DNA of 7,142 nucleotides from Nitrospirota bacterium (GTDB lineage: Bacteria > Nitrospinota_A > UBA7883 > JACRGQ01), in contig JAJRYM010000232.1 in NCBI GenBank assembly GCA_024275775.1, positions 1 to 7,142 of the forward strand, in the 5' to 3' direction. Shown here piece after piece: positions 1 to 5,762 of this stretch. Made by a program: the position numbers and the translations under genes. The stretch's first letter is position 1; each line of letters starts with the position of its first letter. The notes beneath the pieces were generated by a model. That model saw nothing but the letters and a program-made list of their open reading frames with translations. It was not told the origin of the DNA and did not search any database.

Positions 1-180
1 CGTTTTGCCGGGGCAGTAGATGACCTCGCAGAAACCCTGCCGCGCTTCTCTGTGATGATCCACCTTCGCGAAAAGCAGGTCTTCATAGCCTGCCGTTTCG
101 ATGCGGGAGAGCGCCTCGGCGGTTGTTATCTTTCCCGCGCGCAGTTGCGTTAGGATGGATTTCAGCCCGCTTTTATCCAT
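1..180 (-). CDS. larB: LarB, nickel-pincer cofactor biosynthesis (N-terminal fragment)
   Basis: The first 60 codons are visible; the gene continues past the left edge of the window. The segment around visible residues 38-53 (AKVDHHREARQGFCEV) followed by a GKT at the edge matches the conserved N-terminal part of LarB, which precedes its PurE-like domain. LarB is known to carboxylate and hydrolyse nicotinic acid adenine dinucleotide, the first step of the nickel-pincer nucleotide cofactor used by lactate racemase and related enzymes. The ATG at 178-180 lies inside the end of gpsA (8-nt overlap), with GGAG at 185-188 four bases upstream, so translation is probably coupled to gpsA. The catalytic domain lies outside the window, so activity cannot be judged. 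An older name for the family is AIR-carboxylase-like protein. Confidence 0.85.
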   Translation of the reverse strand, partial: MDKSGLKSILTQLRAGKITTAEALSRIETAGYEDLLFAKVDHHREARQGFCEVIYCPGKT

Positions 181-1183
181 CGAACTCCGGTTTGAGGCTT
201 CTCCCCAGAAGTTCTTCAACAGCCGTGCGCGGGTCTTTTCCCTCGTGGCAGACTTGATAAATTTCGCGGCATATCGGCATATCAACGCCCAGTTTTTTGG
301 AAAGTTTGTACACCGATTCGCTGGTTTTTACCCCTTCCGCCACAGTCCTCAGCCCGGCGGTAATATCTTCCAGCTTTTCGCCCCTGCCGAGGCGGAGGCC
401 GATGGTTCTGTTGCGGCTTAGGTCGCCTGAGCAGGTGAGCACAAGGTCGCCGATTCCGGTAAGACCGCGGAAGGTCTTCTCGTTTGCGCCCATCGCCGTG
501 CCCAGCCGGATGCTTTCTTCCAGTCCTCTCGTGATGATGGCCGCGCGGGCGTTGTTGCCGAACTCCAGCCCGTCGGAAATGCCGGCGGCTATCGCCGCGA
601 CATTCTTTAAAACGCCGCCAAGTTCCGCGCCTATCGGGTCGTCGTTCGTGTAAACCCGCATATTGTTCCCGCTCATGATTTTCTGGACGGCCGAGGCGAG
701 CGCCGGGTCGGTGGAGGAGGCTGTAAGCGCCGTCGGCAGACCGGAGGCTACCTCGCGCGCGAAGGAAGGGCCGGAAAAAGTCACCTTTTTTATCTCCAGC
801 TCCGCGGGCAGAAGTTCCGAGAAAACCTGCGACGGCAGGCGGAGTTTTTTATTTTCCATCCCCTTGGTGCAGGAGACTATCAGAGTGCCGGGCTGGATAT
901 GCGGGAGCATCATTTCTATAACCGTCTCCATCACATGAGAAGGGACGACGAAAAAAATCACGCGGTTCACACAGGCCCGTGCGATATCGGATGTAGCAGA
1001 AAGCGCCGGGTTAAGCTCAATATCCTTGAGATAAAGCGAATTATGGTGGTTTATATTTATCTCGTCCGTCACTTCCTTTTCCAACGCCCACAGGATTACG
1101 CTGTTGCCCAGCCCGCTAATATGGTTGGCCAGCGCCGTTCCCCACGCACCCGCGCCTATGACGGAAACTTTTCCTGTTTTCAT
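173..1183 (-). CDS. gpsA: NAD(P)+-dependent glycerol-3-phosphate dehydrogenase
   Basis: A complete 336-aa protein, normal for GpsA. It reduces dihydroxyacetone phosphate to sn-glycerol 3-phosphate in the cytoplasm, the entry to phospholipid synthesis. The Rossmann dinucleotide motif is at residues 10-15 (GAGAWG). SCTKG follows at 104-108 and SGPSFARE at 137-144. The catalytic lysine is expected at K193 in GGVLKN. The conserved substrate-domain segments GNNARAAIITRG (209-220) and LTGIGDLVLTCSG (241-253) are intact. I chose the ATG at 1181-1183 because the protein then begins MKTGKVSVIGAGAWG, as family members do; a TTG 12 codons upstream is open but adds nothing family-like. No good Shine-Dalgarno precedes this ATG, and a weak TTGACG/TCTAAT pair ends about 9 bases before it, so a very short or leaderless transcript is possible. 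Its stop overlaps the larB start. Confidence 0.96.
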   Translation of the reverse strand: MKTGKVSVIGAGAWGTALANHISGLGNSVILWALEKEVTDEININHHNSLYLKDIELNPALSATSDIARACVNRVIFFVVPSHVMETVIEMMLPHIQPGTLIVSCTKGMENKKLRLPSQVFSELLPAELEIKKVTFSGPSFAREVASGLPTALTASSTDPALASAVQKIMSGNNMRVYTNDDPIGAELGGVLKNVAAIAAGISDGLEFGNNARAAIITRGLEESIRLGTAMGANEKTFRGLTGIGDLVLTCSGDLSRNRTIGLRLGRGEKLEDITAGLRTVAEGVKTSESVYKLSKKLGVDMPICREIYQVCHEGKDPRTAVEELLGRSLKPEFDG

Positions 1184-1235
1184 ACTAATATTAGATACGG
1201 AGCGACGGGAGCGCGTCAACCGTTAAAGAAAGGCG

Positions 1236-1253
1236 TCCGGGGGTCATCCCGGA
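1236..1253. repeat. Perfect 6-bp inverted repeat in the gpsA/rhodanese divergent region
   Basis: TCCGGG and CCCGGA flank a 6-base spacer. The right arm also starts a longer imperfect dyad, ATCCCG near 1246-1251 against CGGGGAT at 1271-1277, running into the rhodanese promoter. It could be an operator between the divergent genes or a degenerate dispersed REP-like palindrome. The window holds no second copy to decide between these. Confidence 0.4.
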
Positions 1254-1259
1254 ACGAAG

Positions 1260-1288
1260 TTGCAACCATTCGGGGATTCCGGTATCTA
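1260..1288 (+). promoter_or_regulatory. Candidate sigma-70 promoter of the rhodanese gene
   Basis: TTGCAA at 1260-1265 and TATCTA at 1283-1288 are separated by 17 bases and lie 35 bases before the rhodanese ATG. The Shine-Dalgarno GGAGG is at 1314-1318. Spacing and -35 are good; the -10 lacks the final T. This is a call from sequence pattern only. Confidence 0.45.
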
Positions 1289-1323
1289 TATGGTCTGTTC
1301 GGATAAACATTTTGGAGGATAAA

Positions 1324-1731
1324 ATGAAACAGGCTCTTCTCATTCCGTCGATTCTTACCATCGCTTTTTTAATATCGGTCAGCACCTTTCCGGCTTCGGC
1401 GGGAGGTATGAAATCGGTTTCCGCGCTTAACGCCGTGGGAATCCTCGCCAGCGAGCCTAACGTCGTTGTTCTCGACGTCAGAACGCAAGAGGAGTTTGTC
1501 GGCCCGCTGGGACATCTCAAGGGCGCCGAACTTCTTCCAATTCAGGAGCTTCATCAGCGCGTCGGCGAGCTTCAAAAATACCGAGATAAAAAAATACTCG
1601 TTATATGCCACTCCGGCGGGCGCAGTAGCAGGGCTACCCGCTTCCTTGCCGGAAAAGGGTTTAACGTTATAAACGTCGAGGGCGGTATGGTGGAGATGAA
1701 CCAGATTCCATCCGCCCCTATCGAACGCTAA
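1324..1731 (+). CDS. Secreted single-domain rhodanese-like sulfurtransferase
   Basis: A 135-aa protein. Residues 1-26 form a signal peptide: MKQ, a hydrophobic core (LLIPSILTIAFLISVS) and an ASA cleavage site before G27. The rest is one rhodanese domain, with VVVLDVRTQEEF at 47-58 (the usual LIDVR element), HLKGAELLP at 64-72, and the active-site loop CHSGGR at 95-100 with C95 as the predicted persulfide carrier. Family members move sulfane sulfur between donors and thiophilic acceptors. The signal places this one in the periplasm, like PspE. I chose the ATG at 1324 because GGAGG lies five bases upstream; a TTG at 1312 would overlap that ribosome-binding site. The gene stands alone, divergent from gpsA, and its stop overlaps the stop of the convergent remnant at 1728. 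The substrate cannot be inferred. Confidence 0.88.
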   Translation: MKQALLIPSILTIAFLISVSTFPASAGGMKSVSALNAVGILASEPNVVVLDVRTQEEFVGPLGHLKGAELLPIQELHQRVGELQKYRDKKILVICHSGGRSSRATRFLAGKGFNVINVEGGMVEMNQIPSAPIER

Positions 1732-1871
1732 AAATTAAAAACTTCCTCTGAATCACTCAGGATGCCTGCGCCTATATCGCCGCTGACATACAGCCCATCG
1801 CCGCTATACGCAGGGGTGGAAATAGAAAGCAGGACGGCACAGCAAGCGATAGTCAAAATCTTTTTTTTAAT
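1728..1871 (-). pseudogene. 5' remnant of an outer-membrane beta-barrel protein gene
   Basis: An open frame of 47 codons reads IKKKILTIACCAVLL, then SISTPAYS, a typical signal peptide with cleavage before GDG. The next residues, GLYVSGDIGAGILSDSEE, resemble the first strand of OmpA-like or porin-family outer-membrane proteins. It then stops (VFNF and TAG) where about 150 more residues would be expected. A perfect Shine-Dalgarno, AAGGAG at 1878-1883, is followed after six bases by ATT instead of ATG. Either the start codon was lost by mutation or this is a rare ATT start. The stop overlaps the rhodanese stop in a convergent arrangement, so the break that removed the 3' part lies at or near 1728-1740. 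Family assignment is from the short N-terminus only. Confidence 0.6.
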
Positions 1872-2096
1872 CTTTTTCTCCTTATAAGTGATTAAATTAT
1901 TCCATTGGTTGCTTGGTTTTTGTGCAATTTCAGTCGTATTAGTAAGATTAGTAGTTGGTTCAAGGGAAAAATTACATTGCGCGCACCTCCTTTTAAACAT
2001 ACGGGGATTTGCTGTTACTTCCACCGAAGATGCACGATAAGCGGGTGATGTGAGAGAATACGGTTTTAATGTAACGCGATAACCGGAGGCGGTTCA

Positions 2097-2444
2097 GTGA
2101 GAGAGCTGGAAAGAAAAGAGGTGGCCGAAATCATCGTTTCTCAAATCGGGGAGCTTGAAAAAGAGATTGAATCCCTGAAGGCCAATACCGCGCCGGTGGA
2201 GCCGGACCGCGCAATCGGCAGGCTAACCCGTATGGACGCAATCCAGGCCAAAGAGATTAACGACGCCGTTTTAAGAAGGGCGAAGCTAAAACTTTCAAAA
2301 CTGAGTAACGCGCTCGGCCGGGTGGAAAGTCCCGATTTCGGCGACTGCTCTATATGCGAAGAGCCTATCCCGATGGGAAGGATGAGGTTACTGCCCGAAA
2401 GCACCCGATGCGTTGAATGCGCCACCGGGAACACGGGAAGATAG
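2097..2444 (+). CDS. DksA/TraR-family C4 zinc-finger protein
   Basis: A 115-aa protein. Residues 1-75 are charged and helical with heptad-like spacing, fitting the coiled coil that enters the RNA polymerase secondary channel. The segment RAIGRLTRMDAIQA (38-51) matches the conserved turn of the short DksA/TraR-like proteins. A C4 zinc finger follows: C84-x2-C87-x17-C105-x2-C108, including the typical PESTRCVEC. Known members modulate transcription initiation, with or without ppGpp. The exact DxxDxA tip of classic DksA is not present, so this is a DksA-like paralogue and I give no symbol. The start is GTG at 2097 with GGAGG at 2085-2089, seven bases away. It is the last GC-rich gene before the AT-rich block and stands alone. 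It is shorter than E. coli DksA (151 aa) and longer than TraR. Confidence 0.88.
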   Translation: MRELERKEVAEIIVSQIGELEKEIESLKANTAPVEPDRAIGRLTRMDAIQAKEINDAVLRRAKLKLSKLSNALGRVESPDFGDCSICEEPIPMGRMRLLPESTRCVECATGNTGR

Positions 2445-2534
2445 CCGAGTGGACGATTTCGAATTATTGAAAGTAATGGTGAACACGATATGGAGCAGGG
2501 TAGATTTTTGTTATCTTTTTAAGGGAGCTTTTAT

Positions 2535-3077
2535 ATGACAGCCCAGATTCAAGATACTTTTGAATACGAAAAAAAAGCGTATAGCCTAATCGCTTGTGAA
2601 GACAATCTTGCTATGCCGCAGGATTTCGGGATGGAGCCGACGATGATTCACACTGCCTGCGATAGAGGCTTTTATTCCGCTTATAGAATCGAGGAAGACG
2701 GTCTTTTTTTAGTGCAAATGACTGTGCGGGAGGTTGGCGATAATTACAAGCCGATCAACGGTATAATGGGCGAATCCTCCGAATATGGCTATGCTGTAAC
2801 ATACGCGAATCTGAATCTATTTGTTCCGTGTTGCGGAAGAATTCGCCTGGCAAGGGACTTTATTGACGAGTTTTATGTGCATATGGGGTATCAAAAGCCC
2901 AGCGCATATAAAACAGTCATCGATTTTACTTTTGATACAGGAAGGATTGTCTCCTTTATAGACAGGTCGAAAGAGGCTGAGCAGATACGCGGAAAATTTA
3001 AGGAAGAATGGGAGAAAGCTCAGGGTAACTGGGATGTCGTTGGGGCATTTTCCTTAGAAATGGATGACTGGAAGTGA
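2535..3077 (+). CDS. Conserved hypothetical protein (180 aa)
   Basis: I cannot assign a function. The frame is well supported: an ATG with AAGGGAG seven bases upstream and codon use fitting a real gene. The protein has no signal peptide or membrane segment and looks soluble, with mixed alpha/beta content. It has recognisable blocks, such as GMEPTMIHTACDRGFY (32-47) and, near the middle, LFVPCCGRIRLARDFIDEFYVHMG. The C-terminus is acidic. My impression is that this resembles a family of orphan proteins scattered in bacterial accessory regions, sometimes near polymorphic-toxin immunity genes, but that is memory of a pattern and not a search result. No toxin gene lies beside it here. It is clearly richer in A/T than the DksA-like gene 90 bases upstream, so it probably marks the start of acquired DNA. 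Confidence 0.75.
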   Translation: MTAQIQDTFEYEKKAYSLIACEDNLAMPQDFGMEPTMIHTACDRGFYSAYRIEEDGLFLVQMTVREVGDNYKPINGIMGESSEYGYAVTYANLNLFVPCCGRIRLARDFIDEFYVHMGYQKPSAYKTVIDFTFDTGRIVSFIDRSKEAEQIRGKFKEEWEKAQGNWDVVGAFSLEMDDWK

Positions 3078-3204
3078 ATGGATTGTCTCTCAGTTTAAGA
3101 CTACGAAAAGAGTTATATTATACAATTAAAAAGTGCCTAGAAAACCAAGGGCGATTCTGGGTAATGAAGGCGATAATTTAGGATTGCAAAATCAGGAGAA
3201 ATAT

Positions 3205-3717
3205 ATGGGGATTTTCTCAAAGCTACGCGGTTTTTTTGGCAACGAACAGGACTTGAACAAAAGAATGGCAAATGCAGTAGATTTTGTGAAAATCGGTCTT
3301 TACCTACATATCCACACCACATACAAGATGGAGTACGGAAAAGAATACGCGGGTATGCTTGCAGCTGCTGTGACTAACGAGTTATTTTTGGACGACCCAT
3401 CTAATGAAAGAGGCAAGGAGTTTTTAGAAAAACCAGCCAATAAAAGTAAAGTAATTGATGCGATAAAAGCACTTACAAAAAACGAAGAAATAAGAAAAAT
3501 TATAACTGAAGCCATCAGGGTAAAAGCAACAGTAATTTTTGGAGAAAAAGGAAAAGATGACCCGCTTGTTGAAAAAATAATAGTGCACATAAAAAAGTTA
3601 AAAGACATTGGAATTCTAATTCCCGGAGGTGATTTCCCGGAACCAAGTACATTCATACCAATGGCCACAGAATTTTTAGCAACAAGTAAAAAAAGAGCAG
3701 AGGGAGTTGCTGAGTAA
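3205..3717 (+). CDS. Hypothetical protein with basic amphipathic N-terminus (170 aa)
   Basis: The function is not recognised. I placed the start at the ATG at 3205, six bases after AGGAG (3194-3198); the frame is open from a GTG at 3133, but that start has no ribosome-binding site. The first dozen residues, MGIFSKLRGFFG, could form an amphipathic helix that touches membrane. The segment IGLYLHIHTTYKMEYG then precedes AGMLAAAVTNELF. The rest is strongly charged, lysine-rich and helical, ending in KKRAEGVAE. There is no classical signal peptide and no long hydrophobic segment. The DNA is very A/T-rich, unlike the flanks. The next gene, 81 bases downstream on the same strand, has a similar size and a similar basic-aromatic N-terminus, so the two may act as partners; this is inference. 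Confidence 0.72.
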   Translation: MGIFSKLRGFFGNEQDLNKRMANAVDFVKIGLYLHIHTTYKMEYGKEYAGMLAAAVTNELFLDDPSNERGKEFLEKPANKSKVIDAIKALTKNEEIRKIITEAIRVKATVIFGEKGKDDPLVEKIIVHIKKLKDIGILIPGGDFPEPSTFIPMATEFLATSKKRAEGVAE

Positions 3718-3798
3718 TAATTAAACGACACAATGAATCGCCCTTGCAAGGTGCTCACAAAAAAGAAATAACCAATTGACCAAAAGAAAAGGTTTACC

Positions 3799-4383
3799 AT
3801 GTCTTTTTTAAGAAAAATCTTTTTTAAGAAAAAATTAACAGAACTAGATGCGGCCACTCTATTTGTTCTTTATATAACGAAAGAGGTAGAAAAGGAATGG
3901 CCTACAATCTACAAAAGCCTCAAAGATACTTTCAAGGAAAATTTTGTTGTAGAAGATGAATCGATGGCTACATTTGATTTGGTCCTTGCGGCAATTGCGC
4001 AGGATTTACAAGCCGTTAAAAACTTATTTCCATTCGAGCAGGCAGAAAGAATTGAAAATTGGGTTTTGAGGCTCATTGCCAATGAAGATTTGGGAGAGTA
4101 TTCGGTTGATGAAGTAAAAAAGTATGGGAAAAAATTTCAAAAGGAAGTTCAGAGTATAGAAAGCGGTGGCGATCCCCTGAGCGCCATCCCCGGTCGCTTG
4201 CTTCATCGTTGGCTAGGAGAGAATATAAAAAATTTTAAGGTAGAGCTGAATGGAAAGAAAACCGGACTCATTAGCCCTATTCTGATAATGATGGTTTCCC
4301 AAATACTTATGGGTTTTGTGGGAACTTGGAAGCGACTAAAAGAAGAATTTAAACTTGTAGAAGGCGATTCTCCGTTGGAATGA
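3799..4383 (+). CDS. Hypothetical protein with possible C-terminal membrane segment (194 aa)
   Basis: The function is not recognised. The start is ATG at 3799 with a purine-rich but weak ribosome-binding site (AAGAAAAGG, ending at 3792). The protein begins MSFLRKIFFKKK, a basic aromatic stretch like that of the preceding gene. The middle, with FDLVLAAIAQDLQAVKNLF and QAERIENWVLRLIANEDLGEY, looks helical. Residues 156-175 (GLISPILIMMVSQILMGFVG) form one hydrophobic run bounded by KK and WKRLKEEF, so it could be a single membrane helix or a buried helix. It stands 81 bases after the 170-aa gene on the same strand, and its stop is followed six bases later by a hairpin at 4389. Codon use and A/T content match its upstream neighbour and differ from the housekeeping flanks. 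Confidence 0.72.
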   Translation: MSFLRKIFFKKKLTELDAATLFVLYITKEVEKEWPTIYKSLKDTFKENFVVEDESMATFDLVLAAIAQDLQAVKNLFPFEQAERIENWVLRLIANEDLGEYSVDEVKKYGKKFQKEVQSIESGGDPLSAIPGRLLHRWLGENIKNFKVELNGKKTGLISPILIMMVSQILMGFVGTWKRLKEEFKLVEGDSPLE

Positions 4384-4388
4384 ATGCT

Positions 4389-4408
4389 CCCCGTGGCAAG
4401 CCGCGAGG
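4389..4408. repeat. REP-like hairpin after the 194-aa gene
   Basis: The arms CCCCGTGGC and GCCGCGAGG can pair with one G-T pair and one C-A mismatch around a CAAG loop. It is G/C-rich in otherwise A/T-rich DNA and begins just after a stop codon, the usual place for dispersed palindromic repeats that protect mRNA ends. No T-run follows, so it is not a standard terminator. Confidence 0.45.
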
Positions 4409-4556
4409 AATGACAAGTTAAAATACATATAGGGTTGATTCACTTTACCTCATCTTCAAAGGCAAAAAAATCAAAATTCGGAGAGGTGAATGTGAGTAGG
4501 AGTTATTTCAATATTGCGTCACCTCCACTGGTCAAAATATTTCAAACATTCCATTC

Positions 4557-4574
4557 CCCGAAAAGCGGGTTTTT
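4557..4574 (+). terminator. Weak rho-independent terminator candidate
   Basis: CCCG (4557-4560), an AAAAG loop and CGGG (4566-4569) are followed at once by five T. The stem is only 4 bp, so efficiency is doubtful. On the plus strand it would end transcripts from the 2535-4383 gene block before the att repeat. Confidence 0.4.
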
Positions 4575-4683
4575 GCCTTGCCCTGATTCGGTGACAATTC
4601 ACACTTTAAGCTATAAAACACTAGCCATAGCGCTAGCCAAAAGATAATTTAAGGCTAGCTTGCAATATAACTTATTGAAAAAG

Positions 4684-4729
4684 TGGAGCTGGGGAGGGGA
4701 GTTGAACCCCCGACCTACTGATTACGAAT
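4684..4729 (-). repeat. Distal att core: 46-bp copy of the tRNA-Thr 3' end
   Basis: The copy is identical over all 46 bases to 6242-6287 and diverges at once on both sides. On the minus strand it covers the anticodon loop, the 3' half of the anticodon stem, the variable region, T-arm, acceptor 3' strand and CCA. Without the 5' half it cannot fold as a tRNA, so it is an attachment-site duplicate and not a gene. Confidence 0.9.
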
Positions 4730-4788
4730 TACGGGTTGTATTTTTTTGGGGCTGTGTTGGCGGGCTGTGATGGAGTTTTCATCCGGCG

Positions 4789-4799
4789 GGTGTAGTCGG
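4789..4799 (+). repeat. Third, slightly diverged copy of the 11-bp motif (candidate arm site)
   Basis: GGTGTAGTCGG lies 59 bases inside the distal att core. It differs from AATGTAGTCGG (twice at 6170-6191) only in the first two bases and has the same orientation. One candidate arm-type site near each core is what attL and attR of a tyrosine-recombinase element should carry. Confidence 0.45.
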
Positions 4800-4943
4800 T
4801 GCTTTCATAGGATATGGCCTCCTAGAGAAGCAGTGCCGCGGAATTTTGCGGAGATTCTTTATCGTGATAGTGGTGTTCTTTCGATTTTTGCGGTCAAGCA
4901 AAAAGGCCAGGAGACTAGCAGTCAGAATTCTTATGACAGGAAA

Positions 4944-5243
4944 TTAAGCATCCTCGATATTTTGTTCTAGTTTCGTATAATAATCCGATCCTGTTTTATT
5001 GCAATCTATCAGCCCACACAAAAATGAAAGTGGAATCTTCATATTTTCTGCCATTTTTTTTAATTGTTTGGACTTCCACTCTTTTTGGTGGCTGTTAGGT
5101 ATTTTTACTTTGGCAACTTTCTTGCCATTAAGCATAATTATGCCCATATTGTGACTCGCCCGTCCATGTTTGATGACAGGGTTGACCTTGTTCAGAATCT
5201 TGTTCCGAATACACTTTTCAGTATATGTAGGTTCAGCCGGCAT
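4944..5243 (-). CDS. Small HicA-like protein, candidate RNA-binding toxin (99 aa)
   Basis: Last gene of the three-gene cassette, 15 bases after its upstream neighbour. The core reads HGRASHNMGIIMLNG, then KKVAKVKIPNSHQKEW, then SKQLKKMAENMKI, ending in a helical LCGLIDCNKTGSDYYTKL. A conserved-looking His after a small residue, two beta strands carrying basic residues, an IPN turn and a following helix resemble the layout of HicA-type double-stranded-RNA-binding-fold toxins. The C-terminal LI-x-C ... DYY-x-x-L block recalls a longer HicA-like variant. This is pattern recognition, not a domain hit. The protein is strongly basic except for its acidic tail. The ATG at 5241-5243 has no Shine-Dalgarno, so translation may depend on re-initiation from the gene before. 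A DNA- or tRNA-binding role is also possible. Confidence 0.7.
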   Translation of the reverse strand: MPAEPTYTEKCIRNKILNKVNPVIKHGRASHNMGIIMLNGKKVAKVKIPNSHQKEWKSKQLKKMAENMKIPLSFLCGLIDCNKTGSDYYTKLEQNIEDA

Positions 5244-5258
5244 TTTTGGAGATAATAT

Positions 5259-5762
5259 TCAACAAGCTTTTTTCCATGCAAGCATTTCATCACCGAGTTC
5301 TTCATCCGGCGTTTCTGAAAGTTCGTCATAGAGATCAAGGATTTGAAGCTTCAAATCGTGAACCGCTTCAAAACTTGTTTTCGCCTCGCTACACAGTTCA
5401 TACTCCTGCAATGAAGCAAGTACCTCATTGTCATAAAATTCGATGGTCACAGGTAGGGGTTTTGTGAGCTTATAGCCGTCATCTGGCAGGCTTATTATCA
5501 TTTGAGTCTTTAAATTTTCAGCCGTGCTTCGTACTGCTTCCATGTTGTGATGCCGTATATCAAACACATAAACAGAAGGAGTAGGCTCCAGAGCCAATTT
5601 TATCGTTACCAAGCGGTGAGGCCATTTTGCCTTTGCGTAAATTGACGTAAGAGGTGCTTGAATCACCTTATCGTCGTGCGCCGCCTTGTTATAATTTTCA
5701 TCAGACATTTTTTCCATGTGCCATTGGTTCATATCCATGGCAACGTTTCCCTTGTGAGTCAT
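5259..5762 (-). CDS. Hypothetical protein with HicB-like tail, candidate antitoxin (167 aa)
   Basis: Middle gene of the cassette. Its ATG overlaps the upstream TGA as ATGA (5759-5762), the tightest form of translational coupling. The N-terminus is polar and methionine-rich (M9, M11, M16 and M19 could also serve as starts; an AAGGGA precedes M9). The middle has alternating strands (RLVTIKLALEPTPSVYVFDIR, by parts). The C-terminal region, FEAVHDLKLQILDLYDELSE with TPDEELGDEMLAWKK after it, looks like the EEA-x-x-DLK ... YE-x-L ... LG-x-x-x-x-x-W segment seen in HicB-like and similar antitoxin-type proteins. It is acidic, against a basic downstream partner, which suits a toxin-neutralising pair. 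No ribbon-helix-helix or helix-turn-helix DNA-binding domain is evident. The function is an inference from shape and context. Confidence 0.7.
   Translation of the reverse strand: MTHKGNVAMDMNQWHMEKMSDENYNKAAHDDKVIQAPLTSIYAKAKWPHRLVTIKLALEPTPSVYVFDIRHHNMEAVRSTAENLKTQMIISLPDDGYKLTKPLPVTIEFYDNEVLASLQEYELCSEAKTSFEAVHDLKLQILDLYDELSETPDEELGDEMLAWKKAC

Larger units (their letters stand above)
4384..4683. other. Gene-free stretch with several dyads, left of the att repeat
   Basis: No convincing gene lies here. It contains the hairpin at 4389-4408; an inverted repeat of GGAGAGGTGA (4480-4489) with TCACCTCC (4519-4526); the terminator-like CCCG/CGGG stem with T-run at 4557-4574; and a 7-bp stem GCTAGCC/GGCTAGC at 4632-4638 and 4653-4659. 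An open frame (GTG at 4486 to TAA at 4647, 53 codons) crosses the terminator-like hairpin, so I do not call it a gene. Its last codons closely match, in inverted orientation, a segment at 6118-6147 inside the integrated element. Confidence 0.5.

Noticed and set aside
173..1219. Long frames on the plus strand opposite gpsA, and others opposite hldE
   Set aside because: They are antisense shadows of strongly conserved genes in GC-rich DNA, without ribosome-binding sites or protein-like composition.
1872..2024. Upstream extension of the outer-membrane remnant to a GTG at 2024
   Set aside because: It would put about 50 polar residues in front of a signal peptide and read through that gene's own Shine-Dalgarno.
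2438..2454. GCCGAGTGG after the DksA-like stop resembles the D-arm of tRNA-Leu or tRNA-Ser
   Set aside because: No acceptor, anticodon or T-arm follows, so it is a chance match.
3133..3204. 24-codon N-terminal extension of the 170-aa protein from a GTG
   Set aside because: It lacks a ribosome-binding site, while the ATG at 3205 has AGGAG at six bases.
3741..3750. CCTTGCAAGG palindrome between the 170- and 194-aa genes
   Set aside because: A 10-base palindrome is expected by chance in a window this size, and no partner site is seen.
4435..4647. Open plus-strand frame of 70 codons (53 from a GTG at 4486)
   Set aside because: It crosses a terminator-like hairpin and has only a marginal ribosome-binding site and no recognisable protein character. 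I kept only its 3' end as a sequence match to 6118-6147.
4779..4808. Minus-strand mini-frame MKAPTTPAG after a perfect AGGAGG (4818-4823)
   Set aside because: Nine codons over the arm motif. It could be the broken start of a lost gene, but it is too short to support.
4746..4970. Open plus-strand frame of 74 codons inside the left end of the element
   Set aside because: It has no Shine-Dalgarno, overlaps the putative arm motif and the end of the convergent 99-aa gene, and its residues look random.
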